Source: Planctomycetota bacterium
GTDB lineage: Bacteria > Planctomycetota > UBA8108 > UBA1146 > JAJFFE01
NCBI GenBank assembly: GCA_021776775.1
Contig: JAJFFE010000288.1
Span: 27,243-91,242, forward strand
DNA length: 64,000 bases
Direction of reading: 5' to 3'
Shown here: piece after piece, positions 7,659 through 14,545 of the stretch
How the letters are laid out: every line of letters begins with the position of its first letter
Position numbering within the stretch: position 1 is the stretch's first letter
The notes under the pieces: model-generated
Database searches by the model: none
What the model was told of the DNA's origin: nothing
What the model saw: only the letters and a program-made list of their open reading frames with translations
Translations under genes and position numbers: made by a program

Positions 7659-8528
7659 TTATCCTCGTGCCTTTTCGACGAACGCTCGCACGCGGTCGAG
7701 CGACACCGGTCGATCCACGTCGCCGTCCTCTTTGAGGGCCGTACCGACGATCACCGCGTCCGCGATGGCGAGGGTCTCGTTCACGTTGTCGATGGTCACC
7801 CCGCTGCCCACGAAGAGCTGCCGGTCCGGTACCGCGTCGCGCACAATTTGAAGGTCGTCGAGATCGGTCGCTTCGCCGGTCCCGCTGCCTGTCACAATGA
7901 GACCGCGTGCGAATCCTCGGTAAGCGCAGTCCTTTGCAGCTGTGGCAAGGTCGAACCCGTACGGTGGTGTCGCGTGTTTGACCGCCACGTCGGCGATGAT
8001 ATCAACGCCGGCCTCGAGCTCTCGACTGCGGCGAAGGGTCTCGGCCGCCCGCCCTTCGATGGCGCCCTGGTCGGTGTATTGGATTCCCGTGTGCACGTTG
8101 ACTCGTATGAAGTCGGCGTCGGCTGCGTTGGCAATCGACAGGGCTGACATGGCGTCGTTGCGCAAGACGTTGATTCCGATCCACGGTCGGGTCTCGAAGG
8201 AGTCGCCGACGCTTCGCAGCTCATGAGCAATGATCGCCATCTCGGCTACGACGGCTGCGTCGACGTGATCCTTATAGAACGGCCGGTCTCCGAAGTTCTC
8301 GACGATGAACCCGTCGAATCCACCTTCGAGGAGCTGGGTCGCGTCGTGTCGCGCTTCGCCACGAACGTCTCGGTCGTGGTGATACGCGGGGCTTCCCGGC
8401 AGCGCGCCGAGGTGGACGACTCCGATCAGAAGCTTGCTCGCCGAGGGCTCACTCCAGCGCGTCGGTCGCCAATGCTCCGTGCCGTCGGAGCGAGCGCTCT
8501 CTTTCAACCACCTCGTCTTGTGCTCCAC
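7659..8528 (-). CDS. BtpA/SgcQ family TIM-barrel protein
   Basis: 289 aa from the GTG at 8528, where AAGGG lies about 7 nt upstream. A TTG at 8576 could add 16 residues that look non-conserved. The BtpA family signature opens as LLIGVVHLGALPGSPAY, followed by GGFDGFIVENFGDRPFYKDHV, GINVLRNDAMSALSIA, FIRVNVHTG and FVGSGVTIDN, all in family order along the barrel. BtpA was linked to photosystem I stability in cyanobacteria. In non-photosynthetic bacteria members occur beside sugar genes and the substrate is unknown. It heads a tight operon with the gamma-carbonic-anhydrase-like gene and is divergent from the SDR gene. Confidence 0.9.
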   Translation of the reverse strand: MEHKTRWLKESARSDGTEHWRPTRWSEPSASKLLIGVVHLGALPGSPAYHHDRDVRGEARHDATQLLEGGFDGFIVENFGDRPFYKDHVDAAVVAEMAIIAHELRSVGDSFETRPWIGINVLRNDAMSALSIANAADADFIRVNVHTGIQYTDQGAIEGRAAETLRRSRELEAGVDIIADVAVKHATPPYGFDLATAAKDCAYRGFARGLIVTGSGTGEATDLDDLQIVRDAVPDRQLFVGSGVTIDNVNETLAIADAVIVGTALKEDGDVDRPVSLDRVRAFVEKARG

Positions 8529-8581
8529 GTCACCGCCCTTCGCTGTTGATTCTCGGGTCCCGCCGGAATTGTTCAACGTTG

Positions 8582-8612
8582 TTGGTTCCGGGCGGCTTCG
8601 CCTCGGTAGAAT
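8582..8612 (+). promoter_or_regulatory. Possible sigma-70-type promoter for the SDR gene
   Basis: TTGGTT at 8582-8587 and TAGAAT at 8607-8612 with 19-bp spacing, upstream of the SDR start at 8664, in the divergent gap 8529-8663. The spacing is long and the -35 weak, so this is only a candidate. Confidence 0.3.
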
Positions 8613-8663
8613 TTCGCTTTGCTCGCCCCCGATGGATCTCCGAGAAGCGGAAGGCGCCGACGC

Positions 8664-9413
8664 ATGGCCGGATCATCGCCAGAGCAGCCCAAGCGGCCGC
8701 GTCGGGTTGTCGTGACCGGCGCCACCGAAGGCATCGGACGCGGGATAGCCGAAGTGTTGGCCGAGGCGGGCCACATGGTCGGCTTGACGGCGCGCAGTCA
8801 GGAAGCGCTCGACGCCCGCATTTCGGAGCTAGCTCACCGAGGGCGACGGGCGTGCGCCGCCGCCGGGGACGTGCGCGATGCGGTGCAGACGCGGGCGGTG
8901 ATGAGAGCGCTCGGCTCCGCTCTGGGCGGATTGGACGCGGTCGTCGTCAACGCCGGCATCGTTTCGCGAGCGTCCATTCTGGAGATCACCGACGCCGAGT
9001 GGCGGGATCTCGTCGACACCAATCTGCACGGCGCGTTCAACACGATTCGCGCCGCGCTGCCCTTCTTTGTCGAGAAGACGACTGCCGCCCAGCCGGCCGG
9101 CGGCCACATCATCGTCGTGTCGTCGATCTCCTGGCGGCTGCCGCTGGCCCCTGGCAGCGGCTACGCGGCGACCAAGTACGCGGTGACGGGGCTGGCGGAG
9201 TCGCTGTTCCTCGAGCTTCGCGAACTCGACGTCAAGGTGACGACCGTTTATCCCGGCTCCGTCGCGACGCCGTCGCACCGAGAGCCCGGCAGCGACGATT
9301 CGTGGAAAGTGACGCCACGGGAGGTCGGTGAGGCGTGTCGATCGGTCCTCGAGACCCGTCGAGAAAACGTCATCAGCCGCCTCGAGATCCGTCCATTGCG
9401 AAAGCCGCGTTGA
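8664..9413 (+). CDS. Short-chain dehydrogenase/reductase (SDR)
   Basis: 249 aa from ATG 8664. A longer start at 8619 adds a basic stretch that is not part of the fold. Classical SDR: NAD(P)-binding TGATEGIGRG at about residues 18-27, NAG in VVVNAGIVS, and the catalytic Ser in VSSISW followed by the YAATK motif (Tyr and Lys). After the active site comes VYPGSVATPSH. The arginine after the first dinucleotide strand (TARSQEAL) suggests NADPH preference. The substrate cannot be read from sequence. It stands before tpiA on the plus strand with a 182-bp gap. Confidence 0.9.
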   Translation: MAGSSPEQPKRPRRVVVTGATEGIGRGIAEVLAEAGHMVGLTARSQEALDARISELAHRGRRACAAAGDVRDAVQTRAVMRALGSALGGLDAVVVNAGIVSRASILEITDAEWRDLVDTNLHGAFNTIRAALPFFVEKTTAAQPAGGHIIVVSSISWRLPLAPGSGYAATKYAVTGLAESLFLELRELDVKVTTVYPGSVATPSHREPGSDDSWKVTPREVGEACRSVLETRRENVISRLEIRPLRKPR

Positions 9414-9595
9414 CCGCCCAGCGAGCTGCGCTCGAGGTCCGCTGACCACGATCGCCAGAAATCCAGCTGCCCTATGGACCTGTCGCGTCGAAATGAGAGA
9501 ATGCTCGATCGTTTCGCGCCGGCAGTGGCGGATTCATGCGCTGCAAGATCATTCCGGTGAACCATTTACGTAGTAGCCTCTGGTCGAGGAGTCGC

Positions 9596-10357
9596 GTGGC
9601 CCGTCCGACCGTCATCGCAGGGAACTGGAAACTCAATCCTCCGCGGGAGCAGGGCGAGGCTCTGTACCGCGATGTGGTGGTTGGGATTTCGGAGCGATCA
9701 CTACCCGCCAACGTGCAGGTCGCGATCTTTCCGCCGGCTCCGTATCTCGGTGGTTGGGCAGGTAGTTCTGGCGATTTGATCGTTGGCGCTCAGGATGTCG
9801 CTTCGGAATCGTGGGGCGCTTTCACCGGTGCCCTGGGAGCAGAACTGCTCCGTGGTTTTGGCGTGACTCACGTCTTGATTGGTCACTCGGAGCGGCGACA
9901 TCACTTCGGCGATACCGATGCGACCTGTCGGGCAAAGTTAGAGGCGGCGCGTGCGGCTGGATTGATTCCGGTTCTGTGCGTCGGCGAGACCGAGCCGGAG
10001 CGGGACGCGGGTGAGACGTTTGATATCATCCGTCGTCAACTCGACGGTGCTTTGGAAGCGCAGTCGGTCGCAGAACCGCTGGTGATTGCGTACGAGCCGG
10101 TTTGGGCGATTGGGACGGGAAAGACGGCCACCCCAGAAATGGCGGCCGAAGCGCACCGTTACTTGCGTCACTCGCTTCGTGAGAAGTGGAACGCTGAGTT
10201 TGCGGACGCGACCCCCATCCTGTACGGCGGTAGTGTGAAACCGAGCAACGCAGCAACACTGCTCGGAGACGCGGATATCGACGGCGCGCTGATCGGCGGC
10301 GCCAGTCTCGACGCGGAATCGTTTCTTTCGATTCTCGACGCGGCGATCCCGCGCTGA
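9596..10357 (+). CDS. tpiA: Triosephosphate isomerase
   Basis: 253 aa. Interconverts glyceraldehyde-3-phosphate and dihydroxyacetone phosphate in glycolysis. Active-site residues are all visible: Lys in AGNWKLN near the N-terminus, His in IGHSERR (about 96), Glu in AYEPVWAIGTGK (about 170), and the phosphate loop YGGSVKPSNA. The GTG at 9596 is chosen because the family's first strand starts just after it (ARPTVIAGNWK) and GAGGAG lies just upstream. An ATG at 9536 would add 20 unlike residues. It leads the core block tpiA-secG-yicC-gmk-rpoZ. Confidence 0.96.
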   Translation: MARPTVIAGNWKLNPPREQGEALYRDVVVGISERSLPANVQVAIFPPAPYLGGWAGSSGDLIVGAQDVASESWGAFTGALGAELLRGFGVTHVLIGHSERRHHFGDTDATCRAKLEAARAAGLIPVLCVGETEPERDAGETFDIIRRQLDGALEAQSVAEPLVIAYEPVWAIGTGKTATPEMAAEAHRYLRHSLREKWNAEFADATPILYGGSVKPSNAATLLGDADIDGALIGGASLDAESFLSILDAAIPR

Positions 10358-10479
10358 GAGACGTGAACGTCCGCTCTGACGCACCAGCGTCGAGCGCGGA
10401 AACAATGGCGGCACCGGACTGGTCCGAAGCGGCGCAGGTCGGTGATGCAGAAAACAAGTGACACGGAAGCGGCACTGAC

Positions 10480-11028
10480 ATGGGATTCACGCTCGGCTTG
10501 GTCTACTTCGTCATCGCAGCAATCTCGCTGCTCCTGATCGGCCTCGTTCTGATTCAGGACTCGAAGGCGGGCGGCCTCTCGGCCGCGATCGCGGGTGGTG
10601 GCGATTCGTTTGTTGGCGCTTCCGCAAACGCGGGCATCACCAAGATCACCGCGTACCTCGCGACAGTTTTCATTCTGCTTTGTCTGGTGGCTGGGGTCCT
10701 GAATCAGAAGGACAAGAACAGCTCGCTGGGGACAGAAGATCCCGGCGCACAGCAGATCGGCGCCGGTGACCCCGGGTCGACGCCGGGCGAGGGCGGAGCG
10801 ACGCCGCCGACTGGCGCTGGTGTAACGCCGCCGACCGGCGACGGTGTGACTCCGCCTACGGGTGACGGTGTGACTCCGCCTACGGGTGACGGTGCGAAGC
10901 CGCCCGCGGGTGACGGAACGACCGGCGGAACCGGGACGGGCGGAACGACTCCCCCGACGACTGACGGCACAACGACGCCGCCGACCGGCACGGGATCCAC
11001 TGGCGGCACCGACGGCTCCGGAGGCTAG
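10480..11028 (+). CDS. secG: Preprotein translocase subunit SecG with long repeat tail
   Basis: 182 aa. The first 75 residues are a normal SecG: a helix (VYFVIAAISLLLIGLVLIQ), the cytosolic loop with AGGLSAAIAGGG, and a second helix (ITAYLATVFILLCLVAGVL). SecG supports SecYE-SecA export at the inner membrane. Residues from about 76 on form a low-complexity tail of Gly, Thr, Pro and Asp, including five 8-residue units of the type GVTPPTGD. The tail should lie on the outer face, as does the C-terminus of E. coli SecG. SecG is normally 75-110 aa, so the extension is unusual. The stop TAG is followed at once by the GTG of yicC. Confidence 0.9.
   Translation: MGFTLGLVYFVIAAISLLLIGLVLIQDSKAGGLSAAIAGGGDSFVGASANAGITKITAYLATVFILLCLVAGVLNQKDKNSSLGTEDPGAQQIGAGDPGSTPGEGGATPPTGAGVTPPTGDGVTPPTGDGVTPPTGDGAKPPAGDGTTGGTGTGGTTPPTTDGTTTPPTGTGSTGGTDGSGG
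10795..10914 (+). repeat. Five 24-bp tandem repeats inside secG
   Basis: Five 24-bp units encode the GVTPPTGD-type octapeptides of the SecG tail. The third and fourth units (10843-10866 and 10867-10890) are identical at DNA level, which suggests recent slippage and possible length variation between strains. Confidence 0.85.
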
Positions 11029-11931
11029 GTGACCGCCTCTCTCCGCAGCATGACAGGCTTCGGCTCCGGATCCGGGGAGTCCGAGGCGTATCGAGTTCGC
11101 GTCGAGGTGCGATCGGTCAACCACCGCTATTTGAAGATCACGGCCCACGTGCCCGACTCGCTGCCGCGCTTGCAGCACCGGGTCGAGGAGCTGATTCGCG
11201 GCCGTTTCGGCCGGGGATCGTTCAACGTCACGTTGAAAATCGAAACCCTCGGTGGTCGCGCCGACAGTTTGATCGACCGAGATCGAGTTCGAACGTTGCA
11301 CCGTGAGCTTTCCGAGGTGCACCGCGAACTGACGGGCAGCGACGACGCGCCGGACGTGTCGATCACCGAGCTGCTGGCGGTAGAGGGCGTCTTACGATCG
11401 TCGCAGCACTCTGAACCCGACCTCGACCAGATGCTGAAGGTTGCGGAAGGGGCGCTCGACGAAGCACTTGGCGCGCTGACCGAGATGCAGGACCGCGAAG
11501 GCGGCCACTTGCGCGACGAGATGCGCAGCATTGTCGACTCGATCGCGGGGCGGCTCGACACCATCGACGCGGCGCTCCCCGCGGCGGCTGAAGAGAACAA
11601 AGAGCGCTATCGTGCGCGCTTGAAGGACTTTTTGGTCGGAACCGGCGTGGAGCCGGCCGAGAGCGATGTTTTGAGAGAAGTGGCGTTCCTCGCCGAGAAG
11701 GCCGATATCACAGAGGAGATCGGTCGCCTCCGCGGGCATTTCGATCAGTACTGGCACGGTCTGAAGACCGGCGGTCGGATCGGAAGAAAGCTGGACTTCC
11801 TGACTCAGGAGATGTTCCGCGAAGCGAACACCATGGCCGCGAAGGTCAACCAGTTCGAGGTGGCCCGAGACGTCCTGGAAGTGAAAGCCGACATCGACCG
11901 GCTTCGCGAGCAAACGCAGAACATCGAGTGA
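11029..11931 (+). CDS. YicC/YloC family endoribonuclease
   Basis: 300 aa. Opens with LRSMTGFGSG, the family hallmark, followed by VRSVNHRYLKI and the C-terminal DUF1732-type region ending GRKLDFLTQEMFREANTMAAK. Members cut RNA and in E. coli affect small-RNA turnover. A GTG at 11029 is used as start: it follows the secG stop directly and GGAGG lies 4 nt upstream inside the secG end. An internal ATG eight codons later lacks a site. Immediately followed by gmk, the conserved yicC-gmk-rpoZ order. Confidence 0.93.
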   Translation: MTASLRSMTGFGSGSGESEAYRVRVEVRSVNHRYLKITAHVPDSLPRLQHRVEELIRGRFGRGSFNVTLKIETLGGRADSLIDRDRVRTLHRELSEVHRELTGSDDAPDVSITELLAVEGVLRSSQHSEPDLDQMLKVAEGALDEALGALTEMQDREGGHLRDEMRSIVDSIAGRLDTIDAALPAAAEENKERYRARLKDFLVGTGVEPAESDVLREVAFLAEKADITEEIGRLRGHFDQYWHGLKTGGRIGRKLDFLTQEMFREANTMAAKVNQFEVARDVLEVKADIDRLREQTQNIE

Positions 11932-11945
11932 CGGAGGAGGTCGCC

Positions 11946-12572
11946 GTGCACGATACGCCGACCGCGGATCGAACGGACGACGAGCAACCGATGAGTGTCG
12001 AGCTGCCCAAGACGGGACAGTTGACTGTTATTTCGGGCCCCTCCGGGGTCGGGAAGACTGCGGTCTGCGACGCTCTACTGAAGAGGTTCGACTGTGAGCG
12101 CGCGGTCACGGCGACCACGCGAGCTCCCCGAGAAGGCGAAGTCCACGGGGTCGACTACTTCTTCTACGAGACCGAGGATTTTCGGCGCGAGGTCGGCGAG
12201 GGATTGTTCCTCGAACATGCCGAGGTCTACGAGAACTGGTACGGTACTCCGTTGCTGCCGATTTCGGCGCAGCTCGAGTGTGGTTCCACGGTGCTTCTGA
12301 ACATCGACGTTCAGGGGGCCACCGAGTTGATGGACCGCGGGGTTCCCGCCACGTTCGTCTTCTTGGATCCGCCTAGTTTCGAGGAGCTCGAGCGGCGACT
12401 ACGGTCGCGGCAGAGCGACAGCGAAGAGGCGATTTGCAAGCGGTTAGAGACCGCGCGCGCCGAGCTCGGCGAAGCAGAGCGGTACCACCATCGGGTGGTC
12501 AATGATACATTGGACGACGTGGTTGCTGAGATTGCGCAGCTTTTGGGGCTTACCCAAGAGTCTGGTGACTGA
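11946..12572 (+). CDS. gmk: Guanylate kinase
   Basis: 208 aa. Phosphorylates GMP to GDP with ATP. The P-loop is SGPSGVGKT near residue 30, followed by TTRAPREGEVHGVDYFF (GMP binding) and FLEHAEVYENWYGTP, then LNIDVQGA. The start is set at GTG 11946 because a strong GGAGGAGG lies 5 nt upstream. A GTG at 11928 overlapping the yicC stop has no such site, and ATG 11992 would leave a shorter normal enzyme. The N-terminal 15-20 residues are an unconserved extension. Confidence 0.95.
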   Translation: MHDTPTADRTDDEQPMSVELPKTGQLTVISGPSGVGKTAVCDALLKRFDCERAVTATTRAPREGEVHGVDYFFYETEDFRREVGEGLFLEHAEVYENWYGTPLLPISAQLECGSTVLLNIDVQGATELMDRGVPATFVFLDPPSFEELERRLRSRQSDSEEAICKRLETARAELGEAERYHHRVVNDTLDDVVAEIAQLLGLTQESGD

Positions 12573-12666
12573 CACAGTCGAAATAATGCGGTGAGTGATC
12601 GAACGACGGGGGAATACCCTCGGCGACCGGTCACCCAACACCGTCTTGAGAAGGGAGCACCTCCGG

Positions 12667-13014
12667 ATGCTCGACATCGATATCGAGGATCAGTTGGTCC
12701 TGAAGGTCGGCGGCAAACTCCGACTCACCTCGCTGATGCAGAAGCGAATGATTGAGCTCAAGCGTGGAGCTCGTCCGCTGATTCTGCGCGAGAAGAGTGC
12801 GAGTCTGCTCGACGTGATCGTTCAGGAGATCCTGCAGGACAAGATCGACCTCGCTCCGCGCGAGGAAGTCGACACCACCTTCCTCGACGGTCAGCGCCGC
12901 GTGCGCAAGACCGAGGAGGGGACCGACAAGGCGATCTACGGTTCGGATCTCAAGCGCATCAAGGAGCAGCGAATCAAAGAGCTCTCCGCACTGCTCAACC
13001 CGACCAAGAAGTAA
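12667..13014 (+). CDS. rpoZ: DNA-directed RNA polymerase omega subunit
   Basis: 115 aa from ATG 12667, with GGGAG 9 nt upstream. Omega stabilises the beta-prime subunit during polymerase assembly. The family core is VGGKLRLTSLMQKRMIELKR followed by GARPLI and then an LLDVIVQEILQDKI-type helix. The C-terminal 40 residues are charged and helical. Its place after gmk matches the usual gmk-rpoZ pairing, which supports the call for a short protein. Confidence 0.88.
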   Translation: MLDIDIEDQLVLKVGGKLRLTSLMQKRMIELKRGARPLILREKSASLLDVIVQEILQDKIDLAPREEVDTTFLDGQRRVRKTEEGTDKAIYGSDLKRIKEQRIKELSALLNPTKK

Positions 13015-13023
13015 TCACGTCCC

Positions 13024-13611
13024 ATGGACGTCGATCTTCCCACTGGTCGATCCGAAGAATTCGCTGGCCGCACCATTCTCCTGGGCGTCACCGGGGGAAT
13101 CGCTGCCTACAAGAGTGCCGCGTTGGCGTCCGCCTGGACCCAACGCGGCGCTGTTGTTCGGGTGTTGATGACTCGCGCGGCGTCGAAATTCGTCACTCCT
13201 CTCACCTTTCAGTCGGTGACGCGACAGCCGGTGGCCGCCGATATCTGGCGAGCCGAAGAGGCGGGCGGCTATCGGCCCGAGCATATCGACGCCGGTGATT
13301 CCGCCGATCTGTTCCTCGTCGCCCCCGCCACCGCGGACTTCTTGGCGCGCGCCGCGCACGGATTTGCCGACGACATCGTCTGTTTGACCTTGCTCGCCCA
13401 CCAGGGTCCGGTGGCGTTTGCACCGGCCATGAACGACAAGATGTGGGCGCACCCCGCCGTGCAGGCCAACGTCGACGTCCATCGCCAACGCGGAGTGCAC
13501 GTAATCGAGCCGGGTGAGGGTCACCTTGCGTGTGGTTCGGTCGGGCCGGGCCGGTTGGCAGAACTGTCCGAGATCGATCGTCAGGTGACGGCGATCTTGA
13601 CGAGCGCCTAG
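13024..13611 (+). CDS. coaC: Phosphopantothenoylcysteine decarboxylase (stand-alone CoaC)
   Basis: 195 aa of the HFCD flavoprotein family, which decarboxylates 4'-phosphopantothenoylcysteine in coenzyme A synthesis with bound FMN. Motifs: ILLGVTGGIAAYKSA near the N-terminus, HIDAGDSADLFLVAPATADF (catalytic His and the APATA FMN loop), PAMNDKMW (substrate clamp) and GHLACGSVGPGRLAE (the catalytic Cys). In most bacteria this is the first half of bifunctional CoaBC. Here the frame stops at 13611 and CoaB follows as its own gene 98 bp later. Start ATG 13024 lies 9 bp after rpoZ. Confidence 0.93.
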   Translation: MDVDLPTGRSEEFAGRTILLGVTGGIAAYKSAALASAWTQRGAVVRVLMTRAASKFVTPLTFQSVTRQPVAADIWRAEEAGGYRPEHIDAGDSADLFLVAPATADFLARAAHGFADDIVCLTLLAHQGPVAFAPAMNDKMWAHPAVQANVDVHRQRGVHVIEPGEGHLACGSVGPGRLAELSEIDRQVTAILTSA

Positions 13612-13709
13612 CTAAGCTAGAGGTCGCACCTCGAGCTGAGGCGCTGCTCGCCGGCTGGTTGGGTCGCACGCACAAGGCACCTTGGCTCACTCACGGAAAC
13701 TTCCGATCG

Positions 13710-14429
13710 ATGAAACGACCGCAAACCATCCTCGTCTCCGCTGGCCCCACTCGGGAGCGGTTCGATGACGTTCGCTTCCTGTCCAATGGCTCGACCGGCG
13801 GCATGGGAATCGAAGTGGCCCGGGCTCTGTTCGAGGCAGGATTTGGGGTCGAGCTGTTTCTCGGCCCGACGCATCTCGCGCCGCCCCCCGGAGTCAGTGC
13901 GCATCGATTCGAGACCGCGGTCGAACTCGAGGCGCTGGCCGCTGAGCATTGGCCGAATGCACACGGCTTCGTGGCAACGGCTGCCGTCTGTGACTACCGT
14001 CCCGCCGAGCGGATCGACGGTAAGCGCAAGAAGGAGCCGGGAGATTGGAACGTGAGACTCGTCCGGAATCCCGACGTCATCGCCAACCGCGGCCGTGACA
14101 AAGGTGACCGGATTACGGTCGGCTTTGCACTCGAGAGTCTCGTCGACGAAGCGGATCGCGTCGCCGAAGCGCGCCGCAAACTCGAAGCGAAGTCTCTCGA
14201 CGTGATTATTCTGAATGGCCCGGCTAACATGGGCAGCGACCGGGGAGACTTCGTGTGGATCGAATCGGATTCATCGAGCCGCGCTGCCCAACGTGCTGGG
14301 GAAGCGAGTGCTTCGGAAGCGAGTACTCCCGGAGCGACTCCCGCCGAACTCGGGCGGAGTCTGCTGGGAGTCGACAAACGAGACCTTGCCCGCCGTATCG
14401 CTAAGTACTTCGTTCAACGCTTCGCCTAA
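13710..14429 (+). CDS. coaB: Phosphopantothenate-cysteine ligase (stand-alone CoaB)
   Basis: 239 aa. Joins cysteine to 4'-phosphopantothenate. Signature parts: ILVSAGPTRERFDDVRFLSN (family GPTREPiDpVR), the SNGSTGGMG nucleotide loop, ATAAVCDYRP (the AAV.D motif), KRKKE (the K-x-K-K segment), LVRNPDVI, VGFALES, and NGPANMGSD-F. The start at ATG 13710 precedes the conserved strand. The frame is open further upstream, overlapping coaC, but I see no good start there. A serine- and alanine-rich stretch (about 186-210) replaces part of the usual C-terminus. It partners the CoaC gene just upstream. Confidence 0.9.
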   Translation: MKRPQTILVSAGPTRERFDDVRFLSNGSTGGMGIEVARALFEAGFGVELFLGPTHLAPPPGVSAHRFETAVELEALAAEHWPNAHGFVATAAVCDYRPAERIDGKRKKEPGDWNVRLVRNPDVIANRGRDKGDRITVGFALESLVDEADRVAEARRKLEAKSLDVIILNGPANMGSDRGDFVWIESDSSSRAAQRAGEASASEASTPGATPAELGRSLLGVDKRDLARRIAKYFVQRFA

Positions 14430-14545
14430 CTGTGCTGAGGTCGGCCTGGTTTCTCGAAGTGGTCGCGGAGTTCGTGTCATCGCTGACCACCCCGTCGGTT
14501 TGATGGTGCGAAGAAGATCAATCGCCCGACAGGAGCCCCTGCGAG

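Noticed and set aside
10168..11322. Minus-strand open frame of 384 codons with Arg/Ser repeats
   Set aside because: Antisense of tpiA, secG and yicC; its repeats come from the secG 24-bp units.
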